Source: Treponema sp. (GTDB lineage Bacteria; Spirochaetota; Spirochaetia; Treponematales; Treponemataceae). Taken from it: a stretch of 18,326 bases of DNA. A model generated the notes under the pieces. That model saw only the letters and a list, made by a program, of their open reading frames with translations, had not been told where the DNA came from and did not search any database. The position numbers and the translations under genes are program-made. Shown here one piece after another: positions 1 through 8,557 of this stretch (its first letter is position 1; every line of letters begins with the position of its first letter). The stretch spans positions 1 to 18,326 of the forward strand of contig JAEDJS010000038.1 of assembly GCA_016296205.1 (NCBI GenBank), written 5' to 3'.

Positions 1-1
1 T

Positions 2-922
2 CTTCGTATTTCCTGTGACCAGCATACTGTCGGAGTTCTTGTTCTTGGCATGAGCCAGATTCTTCTTGTAATGCTTGTAATCGCCATGATTATTTCAGGC
101 ATAACCGCAAGCCTCCTTTCAAGAAAAATTATTGAGCCCCTCAACAGAATAAATCTTGAAGATCCCGAAAGTTCCGACGTTTACGAAGAGCTGAAGCCTT
201 TCACAAAACGCATTGCAGAAGAAAACTTCGAAAAGTCTCAGAGAGAAGAACTCCGCCAGCAGTTCACTGCAAATGTAAGTCACGAACTTAAAACCCCGCT
301 CACAAGTATTTCGGGCTTTGCAGAAATTCTTAAAGAAGGCGGAACTGATGAAAAAACTACGAAAGATTTTGCAGGCACAATTTATGATGAAAGCCAGCGC
401 ATGATTACTCTGGTAAACGACATTATTAAACTTTCAAAGCTTGATGAAAAATCAATATCTCTTGAGAAAGAAGCTTTGAGCCTTCGCGAAATCACACGGG
501 AAGCAATGGAAGTTATTTCTCCTCTTGCCGAAAAGAAAAACATAAGTCTGAACCTTGCAGGTGACTCAGGCCTTATAAACGGCGTGCGACCGGTAATCTA
601 CGAAATGGTCTATAACCTGATAGATAATGCCGTAAAATACAATAAAGATAACGGAATTGTAAGTATTAAAATTGAAACCATTTCAGAATCCCACAGAGTC
701 ATTCTTACAGTACAGGATAACGGAATCGGAATTCCTGAACGTGAAAAGGAACGCATTTTCGAACGCTTCTACCGCATAGATAAAAGCCGTTCCCGCCAGC
801 CTGGCGGAACAGGACTTGGTTTAAGCATCGTAAAACACGCAGCCAGATATCACAACGCTTCAATTCTTGTAAACAGCAAAGAAGGCGAAGGCAGCACTTT
901 CACTGTAATCTTCTCTCTGTAA
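2..922 (+). CDS. phoR: PhoR-type sensor histidine kinase, 5' truncated by window edge
   Basis: The frame is open from base 2, so the real start lies left of the window; the ATG at 50 is internal and has no Shine-Dalgarno sequence. A hydrophobic segment about 16-40 residues into the visible part is the last membrane helix before the cytoplasmic kinase. The dimerisation/phosphoacceptor box reads NVSHELKTPL, with the phosphorylated His at residue 78 counted from the ATG at 50. It is followed by the N box (NLIDNAVKYN), G1 box (DNGIGIP), F box (ERFYRIDKSRS) and G2 box (GGTGLGLSIVKH), so the HisKA and HATPase domains are complete. PhoR-family kinases phosphorylate the response regulator PhoB/PhoP when phosphate is scarce. 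The PhoR name rests on the surrounding phosphate genes and 11-bp-phased Pho boxes; by sequence alone it is an OmpR-family partner kinase. A phoB-like gene would be expected just upstream, outside the window. Confidence 0.88.
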   Translation, partial: LRISCDQHTVGVLVLGMSQILLVMLVIAMIISGITASLLSRKIIEPLNRINLEDPESSDVYEELKPFTKRIAEENFEKSQREELRQQFTANVSHELKTPLTSISGFAEILKEGGTDEKTTKDFAGTIYDESQRMITLVNDIIKLSKLDEKSISLEKEALSLREITREAMEVISPLAEKKNISLNLAGDSGLINGVRPVIYEMVYNLIDNAVKYNKDNGIVSIKIETISESHRVILTVQDNGIGIPEREKERIFERFYRIDKSRSRQPGGTGLGLSIVKHAARYHNASILVNSKEGEGSTFTVIFSL

Positions 923-924
923 AT

Positions 925-941
925 TTTACATAAATTTTACA
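925..941 (+). promoter_or_regulatory. Putative Pho box upstream of the first Na+/Pi cotransporter gene
   Basis: Two perfect TTTACA hexamers (925-930 and 936-941) are exactly 11 bp apart, starting three bases after the phoR stop codon and about 80 bp before the start codon at 1021. Direct TT(A/T/C)ACA hexamers with 11-bp phasing are the known recognition pattern of PhoP in Bacillus, and the 11-bp phasing also fits PhoB. The same pattern recurs upstream of three other phosphate genes in this window, which is the main support. It suggests that the transporter has its own phosphate-starvation promoter, although it could also be read from the phoR transcript. Confidence 0.65.
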
Positions 942-1020
942 AAAACATAATTTTCAATTTTCACTTAAATAGTTACCTTTAAGATGGCTGATAAGGACTT
1001 GGCCACCGTGGAGGTAATCT

Positions 1021-2679
1021 ATGATTTTAAACATTTTCGGACAGATCTTCGGTTTTATCGGTTCTCTTTGTCTTCTTCTTTTTGGAATGAATATGCTTTC
1101 AGACGGAATACAGAAAGGGGCCGGAAGAAATCTTCAGAAAATGCTTGGTAAAATTACCGGAAACCGGTTCGCCGCCGTGCTTACGGGAATTGGTGTTACG
1201 GCTGTAATTCAGTCTTCAGGTGCCACAACTGTTATGGTTGTAAGCTTTGTAAATGCCGAAATCCTGACACTGACTCAGGCCATTGGCGTAATCTTTGGAG
1301 CAAATATCGGAACCACAGTTACAGCCTGGATCGTTTCTTTCTTCGGATTTTCTTTTTCCATTTCTGCAGCAGCCATTCCACTTTTCGGTCTTGGCTTTAT
1401 TTTAAAATATTTCAAGCGATTTAAAATCCATAATTTTGCAGACTGCTTCATGGGCTTTGCCCTGCTTTTTATGGGCCTTGGACTTTTAAAAGATTCTCTT
1501 TCATTAAGTCCTTCATCAGTTGCCTTCCTTCAGAAATTTGATTCCATCGGGGTATGGGGCTTACTGCTTGGAGTTTTCATCGGTGCCTTTGTAACAGCCC
1601 TCATCCATTCTTCATCTGCAATGACAGCAATTGTTCTTACCATGGCAGCAAACGGAAGCCTGACCTGGGAACTTTCTGCGGCCATAGTTTTAGGAAGCAA
1701 CATCGGTTCAACTATTGACGCAGTAATGTCCAGCTTTGGAGCAACAGTAAATGCACGCCGCACTGCCCTTGTTCACGTTGGCTTCAACGTTGCGGGAACT
1801 TTGATTGCCCTTTTAGTATTCAAACCTTTCCTGGCCCTGGTAAATCTGATTGTTCCGGGCGAGCCTTTTGAAAATATTACAACACACATTGCAATGCTCC
1901 ACACTATTTTCAATCTCACAACAACGCTTATCTTTCTTCCTTTTGTTGATCAGATTGCTGCCCTTGCTACAAGAATTATTAAGAACGATAAATCAACAGA
2001 AAATGAACACTACAAGCTTCCTGCCATTCTGCCATATTCACACATCAGTGCCGACCTTTATTCTTTCCAGATTCAGAAAGAGATTTCAAAAATGGCTGTC
2101 AAAGTTATGGAAATGTTCGACTCAATTACAAACACTCTCATCAACAGTAAAAATATTGAAGCCGAAAATGAAACAGTAAACCAGATTGAAAATTATATTG
2201 ATGAGATGAGCGAAGCAATCACAGGGTTTCTGCAAAAATGTTCGCGCCTTCCTACAGCAAACTCAAAAGACCGCCAGCACTTTAGCCGCCTTATTCAGAT
2301 TACCGACAATCTTGAAAACTTAAGTGATGAATGCAGTTCCATTATGCACACCATTGGAAAATTCTTCAGTGTTTATGACGAAACCGGCAAAGAAGTAAAG
2401 CCTAAACGTGCGAAAGAAATTTCCGACTATCTTGAAATGGTCCGCCTTTTCTATGAACAGATCTGTATTTATCTTTCAACAGGCATCTCTTCTGAAGAAC
2501 GTATGCAGGCCGAAGTTATTGAACAGGAAATTGATAACAAGAAAAGAGAACTCCGCCGGCTTTCCCGTAAGCGCATAGAAAACGGCGGGGACGTGAAAGC
2601 CGAACTCAACTACATCGACCTTGTCCGCAAAATTGAAAAAGCCGGCGACTGTGTATTCGGCATTGTTCAGGTAAGCTAG
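1021..2679 (+). CDS. Na+/phosphate cotransporter (NptA/PhoU-fusion type)
   Basis: This 552-residue inner-membrane protein has the two inverted half-repeats of the Na+/Pi cotransporter family (PF02690). The first half carries IQSSGATT (Gln64) and GANIGTTVTA. The second carries HSSSAMTA (His196, where Gln is usual) and GSNIGSTIDA. A hydrophilic, helical C-terminal part from about residue 345 to the end resembles PhoU, as in many bacterial NptA-like proteins. The predicted role is sodium-driven uptake (or, in some relatives, export) of inorganic phosphate. GTGGAGG six bases before the ATG fixes the start. It follows phoR with a Pho box between them, and converges with the HD gene, leaving only 14 bp between stop codons. 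A paralogue lies at 6739-8472. The substitution of Gln by His in the second QSSS motif is mild and does not suggest inactivity. Confidence 0.9.
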   Translation: MILNIFGQIFGFIGSLCLLLFGMNMLSDGIQKGAGRNLQKMLGKITGNRFAAVLTGIGVTAVIQSSGATTVMVVSFVNAEILTLTQAIGVIFGANIGTTVTAWIVSFFGFSFSISAAAIPLFGLGFILKYFKRFKIHNFADCFMGFALLFMGLGLLKDSLSLSPSSVAFLQKFDSIGVWGLLLGVFIGAFVTALIHSSSAMTAIVLTMAANGSLTWELSAAIVLGSNIGSTIDAVMSSFGATVNARRTALVHVGFNVAGTLIALLVFKPFLALVNLIVPGEPFENITTHIAMLHTIFNLTTTLIFLPFVDQIAALATRIIKNDKSTENEHYKLPAILPYSHISADLYSFQIQKEISKMAVKVMEMFDSITNTLINSKNIEAENETVNQIENYIDEMSEAITGFLQKCSRLPTANSKDRQHFSRLIQITDNLENLSDECSSIMHTIGKFFSVYDETGKEVKPKRAKEISDYLEMVRLFYEQICIYLSTGISSEERMQAEVIEQEIDNKKRELRRLSRKRIENGGDVKAELNYIDLVRKIEKAGDCVFGIVQVS

Positions 2680-2693
2680 AAAAAGAAACTATC

Positions 2694-3530
2694 CTATAAA
2701 TACTTTTTCATTTCTTTGTCTTCAACTCCGGCGTAAAGTTCTACAAAACCTTTTGCCGGAGATGAATTAATTTTTGGAATAAGAACTTCTTCAATCTGGA
2801 AAAAGCCTACATCACTACTCATAAAAACTTCAATCTGGATTGGCTTTTCGCTGCCCTGGTGAATCTTTACTTTTTCAATAGAGTTTGCAGAATATTTGTG
2901 AATATCACCAACAGAAGGCACTTTATTCAGCTCCATTGGAATGCGGGCACGACCTTTTGTCATGTCGCAGCCGTCGGCTATAAGAATAAGGCCTGCTTCA
3001 ATTGAATGAATGCGGCGGGTTCCCATGTGGCCAAGAATGCCTTCCATAGCCATGGAGCGGATTATAATTTTTCGACGCAAATTTCCCTGACCAGAAAGCG
3101 CCTGATTTAAAATCCTGTCAATAATGTTATAGGCGAGAATCCCAGAATACAGCTCGTGATCCTGGCGCCCGATTGTCATTCCAAAGTCGTGCATAAAACC
3201 TGCAATCATAACGGCACAAACGCTGTCCAGAAAACTACCTGCCTGTTCATTTTCCAAAGAAGTTTTAATTCCTGACTGATGCAAGATTTTCAGCATCTTA
3301 AGTGCGTTGCGGCAGACGGTCCTCATGTGAACAGGCCCGTGGTCGTTATAACCCAAGCGCACAATAGAAACATTATTTGCATAATCCTGAATTGCCTGAA
3401 TTTCTTCATCGTCAATCAGAGCCTGAAGAATCTGCAGTGGCAGCTGGTCTTTATCTTCTGTAAGTTCAATTATTTCTTTTGTAAGCGTTACAAGTTTCTC
3501 GTTCACGCTGATTTCTTTTGGAGATTTCAT
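2694..3530 (-). CDS. HD-domain metal-dependent phosphohydrolase
   Basis: The 278-residue soluble protein carries a recognisable HD superfamily metal site: NDHGPVHMRTV (His64, His68), GFMHDFGM (His114-Asp115) and QDHELYSG (His126), followed by ADGCDMTKGRARIP, a motif I associate with stand-alone HD phosphohydrolases of archaea and anaerobes. Such enzymes cleave phosphate esters or nucleotides; the substrate here cannot be read from the sequence. It is the last gene of the run Na+/Pi - ppk - pfk - HD, 42 bp after pfk. No Shine-Dalgarno sequence is visible, but TATAAT lies six bases before the ATG (3537-3542 on the complementary strand), so a leaderless transcript of its own is conceivable. Context invites a role in phosphate or polyphosphate turnover, but that is inference only. 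Confidence 0.8.
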   Translation of the reverse strand: MKSPKEISVNEKLVTLTKEIIELTEDKDQLPLQILQALIDDEEIQAIQDYANNVSIVRLGYNDHGPVHMRTVCRNALKMLKILHQSGIKTSLENEQAGSFLDSVCAVMIAGFMHDFGMTIGRQDHELYSGILAYNIIDRILNQALSGQGNLRRKIIIRSMAMEGILGHMGTRRIHSIEAGLILIADGCDMTKGRARIPMELNKVPSVGDIHKYSANSIEKVKIHQGSEKPIQIEVFMSSDVGFFQIEEVLIPKINSSPAKGFVELYAGVEDKEMKKYL

Positions 3531-3572
3531 ATTTTAATTATACATCAGTTTGAAATTTTTTTGATGTTAACA

Positions 3573-4646
3573 TTATTCACCAAAACAAATCCCCAGGGCT
3601 TTTGCCTGTTTTATGGTATCAGATTCAAAATCAACAAATTTTGTAATGCCTGCTACTTTGCTCAACTCCACTGGAACAATTTTGTCATTTTTCAATGCAA
3701 CCATTACTCCGTACTTTTCCTTAAATATACATTCTGCTGCTGCGACACCTAAACGGCTGGCAAGTATTCTGTCCTGTGGGCAAGGTGTTCCACCTCTCTG
3801 CACATGCCCCGGAATTGAAACGCGCACATCTTTACCGCATATCATTCTTAATTGAGATGCAAGAGTAAAGGAAATAGATAGACTCCCCATCTTTGCTTTG
3901 TATTCTTTTTTTGAAAGAAGTGCATCCTGTTTTGTTTTTGCTCCTTCTGCAACGGCAACAATGGAATAATTTTTTCCGCTTAGTTCATTCCGTTTGATTT
4001 TTTCGGCAACAGCGATAATGTCAAATGGCATTTCTGGAATCAAAATAACATCAGCGCCACTTGCAATTCCTGCGTTCAAAGTCAGATGCCCTGTTTTATG
4101 TCCCATTATTTCAACTATGAAAATTCTAGAATGACTGGCAGCCGTAGTTTTTATTTTTTCAATAGTTTCTGCAGCCACTTCAAGAGCACTAGCGTAACCA
4201 AAAGTTAAATCTGTTTCTGCAATATCATTATCAATTGTCTTTGGAAGGCTTACAACATTCAGTCCATTTTCACTAAGCAGATTTGCAGTTTTTTGGGAAC
4301 CATTTCCGCCAAGAACAACAAGACAATCCAATCCCATTTTTTTATAGTTTTTAATCATTGCTGGAATTTTCTCAACACCATTTTCGTCTGGTTCATTTAT
4401 GTGCTTGAAGGGCATGCGGGAAGAACCAAGAATTGTTCCGCCTAAACAAAGAATATTTTCAAAATCATCTTTTGTAAGGCTTCTGCAGTTCCCGTTGATT
4501 AATCCTTCATAACCATTTTCAATTCCAATGATTTCCGTGTTTTTATTTTTTTCATACAAAGCCAGTGCAACACCGCGCATTGCTGCATTCAATGCCTGAC
4601 AGTCACCACCACTGGTTAAAATTCCTACTCTTAATTTTTCTTTCAT
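3573..4646 (-). CDS. pfkA: 6-phosphofructokinase, atypical phosphoryl-donor site
   Basis: This 357-residue PFK-A family enzyme phosphorylates fructose 6-phosphate in glycolysis. Landmarks are the N-terminal glycine loop TSGGD (11-15), PKTIDND (135-141, catalytic Asp139), a substrate-site MGHKTG where MGRxxG is usual, and GHVQRGGTP near the C terminus. The donor-site loop reads GGNGS (113-117): the Gly after Asn115 is the ATP-type residue, the usual Asp is replaced by Asn, and Lys136 of PKTIDND is the residue typical of PPi-dependent or atypical ATP enzymes. Donor specificity is therefore uncertain, with ATP more likely. GGAG seven bases before the ATG supports the start. It lies 18 bp downstream of ppk in an apparent operon, so the donor question has some interest. 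The symbol is a family name and does not imply orthology to Escherichia coli PfkA. Confidence 0.85.
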   Translation of the reverse strand: MKEKLRVGILTSGGDCQALNAAMRGVALALYEKNKNTEIIGIENGYEGLINGNCRSLTKDDFENILCLGGTILGSSRMPFKHINEPDENGVEKIPAMIKNYKKMGLDCLVVLGGNGSQKTANLLSENGLNVVSLPKTIDNDIAETDLTFGYASALEVAAETIEKIKTTAASHSRIFIVEIMGHKTGHLTLNAGIASGADVILIPEMPFDIIAVAEKIKRNELSGKNYSIVAVAEGAKTKQDALLSKKEYKAKMGSLSISFTLASQLRMICGKDVRVSIPGHVQRGGTPCPQDRILASRLGVAAAECIFKEKYGVMVALKNDKIVPVELSKVAGITKFVDFESDTIKQAKALGICFGE

Positions 4647-4664
4647 TATTTTACTCCGTTGTAA

Positions 4665-6716
4665 TCAGTTATATTCTGAAATTTTTTTATAAGCTTCTTC
4701 GTAGAACAATTCCTGGGAATTCAGTTTTTCTTTTCCATCAGGACTAAGATTTCTGTCTACATATTCTCCGTTACTGCACTGAATTTTGCCTTTTTCATCA
4801 TCTTTCATCACAGTATTAAAAATATGAAGGATTCTGAGTTTGATTTTTTCATCGTAAAGTGGAGATGCAACTTCCACACGACGGGTTGTGTTTCTGGTCA
4901 TAAAATCAGCTGAAGCAATGTAGATTTTTTGAGTTTCAAAATCTTTCCCAAAAATATAGATTCTTGAATGCTCAAGAAAGCGACCAACAATACTTATAAT
5001 TTCAATATTTTCTGTTGCTCCTGCCACATCTGGAATAAGACAGCAGATTCCGCGAACACAAAGCTGGATTTTAACTCCTGCCTTACTTGCCTCAACAAGT
5101 TTGTCTATAAGAACTTTGTCTGTAAGGGAATTGATTTTGATTCCAACATAACCGTTATTTCCAAGAGCAATCTGTTCATCAATCATCTGAATAATTCTGT
5201 TCTGAAGACAAAGAGGCGCTACAAGAAGATGTTCACTAGAATCAACTGGTTCACCTAAAAGAAGAGCCTTAAAAATATTTGCCGCATCGTTTCCAATTCC
5301 CTGATTTGCAGTAATAAGACTTAAGTCTGTATACATGGTGGAAGTTTTTTCGTTGTAATTGCCAGTTCCAATCTGTGTGATGTAAGAAAGGCTTCCGTTC
5401 ACTTTTCTTGTAATGAGGCACAGCTTAGAATGAACTTTATAGTTTTCAAGTCCATAGATAATTTTACAGCCGGCATCTTCCAGTCTGTGGGACATTTCAA
5501 TGTTATTTTCTTCATCAAAACGGGCGCGAAGCTCGACAACAACAACCACCTCTTTTCCGTTTTCTGCAGCTTCAATTAATGAATCTATGATTTTACTTTT
5601 TGCCGCAACTCGATACAAAGTCATTTTAATGGAAACAACATTTTTATCTTCAGCGGCCTCCTGTAAAAGATTTAAGAAAGGCTTCATGCTTTCAAACGGA
5701 TAACTCAATAGAAGATCTGAAGACTCAATCTGCGGAATTATTTTTTTCTTTAGATTTATAAATGGAGAAGTTCTTGGCGAACGTGGCTTATAAAACAGTT
5801 CTTTTTTTTCCCGTAATAACTTCTGAAGTTCAAAAACAAATTTTAAATCCAGAGGAGTTTCAACATTTATCATGTGAAGTTCATTAATGCCAAGTATTTC
5901 TGAAATCTCTTTTTTTGCCTTGTCATTAATCACACGACTTAACTCAATGCGGATAGGACTCATTCGCTTACGCTGTTTTACAAGATGCTCCATCATGTTT
6001 CTGTAATCCAGGTCTTCATCCAGAACATCTTTTTCATCAATGTCAGCATTTCGGGTAATTCTGATAATTGATTTTTCTCCAACCGAATAGTGCTCAAAAA
6101 GTTTTGAAACAAAGTGAAGGATAAGCTCTTCGCAAAGCATAAATGTTCCAGGCTTTGAAGGAACAGCAATCAACCTTGGGAAAATAGTGTTAGTACAAGG
6201 GACAATTCCCATCTTGTTTTTTCCGTTTTTGTTTTTCAAAAGCACAACGGCATTCAGTTCTTTGTTGGCAAGAAATGGGAACGGCTGCTGTTTTCCAACA
6301 ATGATAGGGCTCAAGTAAGGAGCAATATTTACATCAAAAAAATTTTCCAGCGCCTTTGCATCTGAATCTGTAAGCTTATTGAAATTTACAAGGTTCAGAT
6401 TGTAGGCTTCCAGTTCTTTCATCAGATTTTCATAAATCACCGCTTTTTTGATTTCAAGTTTTTTTACTTTTTCAAGAATTGCTTCCACCTGTTCAAGGCT
6501 TGTCATTCCAGTTTTATTTTCCCGTTCTTCTTCGGTGCTGCTCATCTGTACCATCAGAGTTCCAACACGCACCATACAAAACTCATCCAGATTGGACTGA
6601 TAAATAGAAGCAAAGGTTAAACGTTCTGCTAGCGGCACTTTCTGATTTCCGGCTTCATTCAAAACTCTTTCATTAAAATCAATCCACGAAAGCTCTCGGT
6701 TTGTATAATAATTCAT
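4665..6716 (-). CDS. ppk1: Polyphosphate kinase 1
   Basis: This 683-residue enzyme matches the usual PPK1 length of about 690. It reversibly moves the gamma phosphate of ATP onto inorganic polyphosphate. The N-terminal domain shows RELSWIDFNERVL and SNLDEFCMVRVG. The two phospholipase-D-like catalytic domains contain the phosphorylated histidine in VHSKLCLI (His429) and the second histidine in EHSRIYIF (His583). IGTGNYNEKTSTMYTDLSL and TRNTTRRVEV are also conserved. The start at 6716 is chosen because GGGAGA lies eight bases upstream; an earlier in-frame ATG at 6734 would place this Shine-Dalgarno sequence inside the gene. It sits 22 bp after the second Na+/Pi cotransporter and 18 bp before pfk, indicating co-transcription from the Pho-box promoter near 8540. 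This links phosphate uptake to polyphosphate storage. Confidence 0.96.
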   Translation of the reverse strand: MNYYTNRELSWIDFNERVLNEAGNQKVPLAERLTFASIYQSNLDEFCMVRVGTLMVQMSSTEEERENKTGMTSLEQVEAILEKVKKLEIKKAVIYENLMKELEAYNLNLVNFNKLTDSDAKALENFFDVNIAPYLSPIIVGKQQPFPFLANKELNAVVLLKNKNGKNKMGIVPCTNTIFPRLIAVPSKPGTFMLCEELILHFVSKLFEHYSVGEKSIIRITRNADIDEKDVLDEDLDYRNMMEHLVKQRKRMSPIRIELSRVINDKAKKEISEILGINELHMINVETPLDLKFVFELQKLLREKKELFYKPRSPRTSPFINLKKKIIPQIESSDLLLSYPFESMKPFLNLLQEAAEDKNVVSIKMTLYRVAAKSKIIDSLIEAAENGKEVVVVVELRARFDEENNIEMSHRLEDAGCKIIYGLENYKVHSKLCLITRKVNGSLSYITQIGTGNYNEKTSTMYTDLSLITANQGIGNDAANIFKALLLGEPVDSSEHLLVAPLCLQNRIIQMIDEQIALGNNGYVGIKINSLTDKVLIDKLVEASKAGVKIQLCVRGICCLIPDVAGATENIEIISIVGRFLEHSRIYIFGKDFETQKIYIASADFMTRNTTRRVEVASPLYDEKIKLRILHIFNTVMKDDEKGKIQCSNGEYVDRNLSPDGKEKLNSQELFYEEAYKKISEYN

Positions 6717-6738
6717 CTTTTTTCTCCCATACACAAAA

Positions 6739-8472
6739 TTAATTTTTAGCGTCGATTCCGGGTATTTCTTCCAGAAGATTTTTTTCTATAGGATTTGATT
6801 TCAAAGTGTCTGCAAGATTTACACAGCTGTTGCTCATGCGGTCAATGTTGTGAAGAATCTGATTGTAACTTGAAGTAAGCTTTGCGTTACATTTTCCTTT
6901 ACATACGCGGTCAATGTGGCGTTTACGCATTTTTAATTCCAGATCAATTACATTTTCACGTATTTCTTTAAATTCTTTTTCATCAGTAGAAGTTCCGTCT
7001 GTAAGTGGTTTCATGATTTTTGAGAACATTGAATATAAAAATTCTGCTGAAATTTTCAGATCTTTAAGAGCATCTTTTGAGTAGTGAGTTTTATGATTTT
7101 TTGACTGCTGTTCCAGAACATTTTTACTGATTTCGCCGCTGAATTGTCCGATTCGCTCAATGTCACTCATTACATACAAAAGACCTGCCGCCTGATTAGC
7201 CTGTGCTTCAGTGAGAGTTCCCAGACTGAAAAGCTGACTCATAAAATCATTAATTTTCTGAGATATCTTTTGGATTAAAGCAGAATTAGTGATTATTTTT
7301 TCAAATAACTGGAAGTCAGATTTTTCTTCATCTTTATTTTTTTTGTTTGCATCTACGATAGATTTTAGTAATTCTTCCACAATTGAACTGCAGCGGATAA
7401 TTTCTTTTGCTGTTACATGAAGGGCTGCTGCTGGCTGATTCAAATATTTTTTATCAAGGTAAAGAACATCTTCTGATTTTCTTGTATTTTCACCAGCCGA
7501 ATCTGGAATTATTTTCATCACAATTTTTACCATGAGCCAGATTAAAGGTATCCATAACAATGTCATGGTAATATTAAAACAGGTGTGAGCATTTGCTATC
7601 TGGCGGGAAATTACTGCAACTTCATAACCTTTTGGAGATATAAACTGTATAAATTTTGCATAAAGTGGAACAAACCAGATGAAAATAAGACAACCGGAAA
7701 TATTAAAAAGAGAATGTGCTATTGCAGTTCGCTTTGCATCCTTATTCTGTCCGATACTTGCAAGCAATGCTGTAATTGTAGTACCAATGTTATCACCAAG
7801 CAAAATTGGAATTGCACCGGCAAGACCTATTACACTGGAAACTCCGTCTGCTGCAACTTGGCTTGCAAAGTTCTGAAGGACTGCAATTGTTGCACTGGAA
7901 CTTTGAACTACCAGCGTCATAAGAGTACCAGTCAAAACTCCAAGAACTGGAACATCACTTACTTTGGCAATCATGTTAGTAAAGAAAGCTGATTTTGCAA
8001 GAGGCTTCATAACACTGCTCATAGTTTCAATTCCAAGAAACAGAAGACCAAAAGCAAATAAAGTCTGTCCAACATATTTCCATTTTTGATTTTTAACTGC
8101 AAAAGAAATCAGGAATCCTACAAAAATGAAAAGATTAATATAGTTTGAAATCTTAAAAGCGATAATCTGTGCTGTAATTGTTGTACCAATATTTGCACCA
8201 AAGATAATAGAAATTGCCTGCGGAAGACTCATAAGTCCTGCACTTACAAAACCAATTGCCATAACAGTTGTAGCGCTGGAACTCTGGAGAACAGCAGTTG
8301 TTACGGCCCCAGCCAGTACTCCAAGAATTGGATTTTTTGTAAGAAGTGAAAGAATTTTTCTCATTCTTTCGCCGGCCGCTTTCTGAAGACTTTCACTCAT
8401 CATATTCATTCCAAAAATGAATATTGCAAGTCCGCCAAAAAGCCCGAAAATGATTTTGACATTAGGATTCAT
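6739..8472 (-). CDS. Na+/phosphate cotransporter with PhoU-like tail (second copy)
   Basis: This 577-residue inner-membrane protein has canonical motifs in both half-repeats: VLQSSSATTV (Gln63) with GANIGTTITA, and VVQSSSATIA (Gln190) with GDNIGTTITA. The C-terminal 220 or so residues are hydrophilic, helical and PhoU-like. It is a paralogue of the gene at 1021 with better-conserved QSSS motifs, so the two may differ in affinity or direction. The start at 8472 (MNPNVK) is preferred because GGAG lies six bases before it; the upstream ATG at 8484 overlaps that Shine-Dalgarno sequence. It is the first gene of the run with ppk, pfk and the HD gene. A four-hexamer Pho box stands about 50 bp upstream, and a 12-bp inverted repeat spans its ribosome binding site and first codons. 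Confidence 0.93.
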   Translation of the reverse strand: MNPNVKIIFGLFGGLAIFIFGMNMMSESLQKAAGERMRKILSLLTKNPILGVLAGAVTTAVLQSSSATTVMAIGFVSAGLMSLPQAISIIFGANIGTTITAQIIAFKISNYINLFIFVGFLISFAVKNQKWKYVGQTLFAFGLLFLGIETMSSVMKPLAKSAFFTNMIAKVSDVPVLGVLTGTLMTLVVQSSSATIAVLQNFASQVAADGVSSVIGLAGAIPILLGDNIGTTITALLASIGQNKDAKRTAIAHSLFNISGCLIFIWFVPLYAKFIQFISPKGYEVAVISRQIANAHTCFNITMTLLWIPLIWLMVKIVMKIIPDSAGENTRKSEDVLYLDKKYLNQPAAALHVTAKEIIRCSSIVEELLKSIVDANKKNKDEEKSDFQLFEKIITNSALIQKISQKINDFMSQLFSLGTLTEAQANQAAGLLYVMSDIERIGQFSGEISKNVLEQQSKNHKTHYSKDALKDLKISAEFLYSMFSKIMKPLTDGTSTDEKEFKEIRENVIDLELKMRKRHIDRVCKGKCNAKLTSSYNQILHNIDRMSNSCVNLADTLKSNPIEKNLLEEIPGIDAKN

Positions 8473-8508
8473 AAAAATCTCCATAAAAGTTGATTTGAAT
8501 CCTAATGT
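8459..8508 (-). promoter_or_regulatory. Inverted repeat enclosing the ribosome binding site of the second Na+/Pi gene
   Basis: Two perfect 12-bp arms (8459-8470 and 8497-8508; ACATTAGGATTC and its complement) enclose 26 bases that contain GGAG and most of the start codon. In the mRNA the 3' arm would be codons 2-5 plus the last base of the AUG, so the structure could limit ribosome access. If transcription starts inside the left arm, it would instead act as a DNA operator. No protein or ligand can be assigned. Confidence 0.5.
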
Positions 8509-8518
8509 ATTAGAAAGA

Positions 8519-8557
8519 AGTTAAAGACTTGTGAAGATTTGGTAAATTCTTTGTAAA
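8519..8557 (-). promoter_or_regulatory. Putative four-hexamer Pho box for the Na+/Pi - ppk - pfk - HD operon
   Basis: Read on the - strand, hexamers TTTACA (8557-8552), TTTACC (8546-8541), TTCACA (8535-8530) and TTAACT (8524-8519) follow each other at exact 11-bp steps. This is the classical layout of two PhoP/PhoB dimers. TTCACA could double as a -35 element, with TAATAC (8512-8507) 17 bp downstream. The array overlaps the last codons and stop of the pdxY-like gene, so the operon promoter is embedded in the 3' end of its neighbour. Confidence 0.65.

Noticed and set aside
3573..4646. Firm assignment of the phosphofructokinase as PPi-dependent
   Set aside because: The Lys in PKTIDND fits, but the Gly in GGNGS is the ATP-type residue; enzymes with this mixture are often ATP-dependent.
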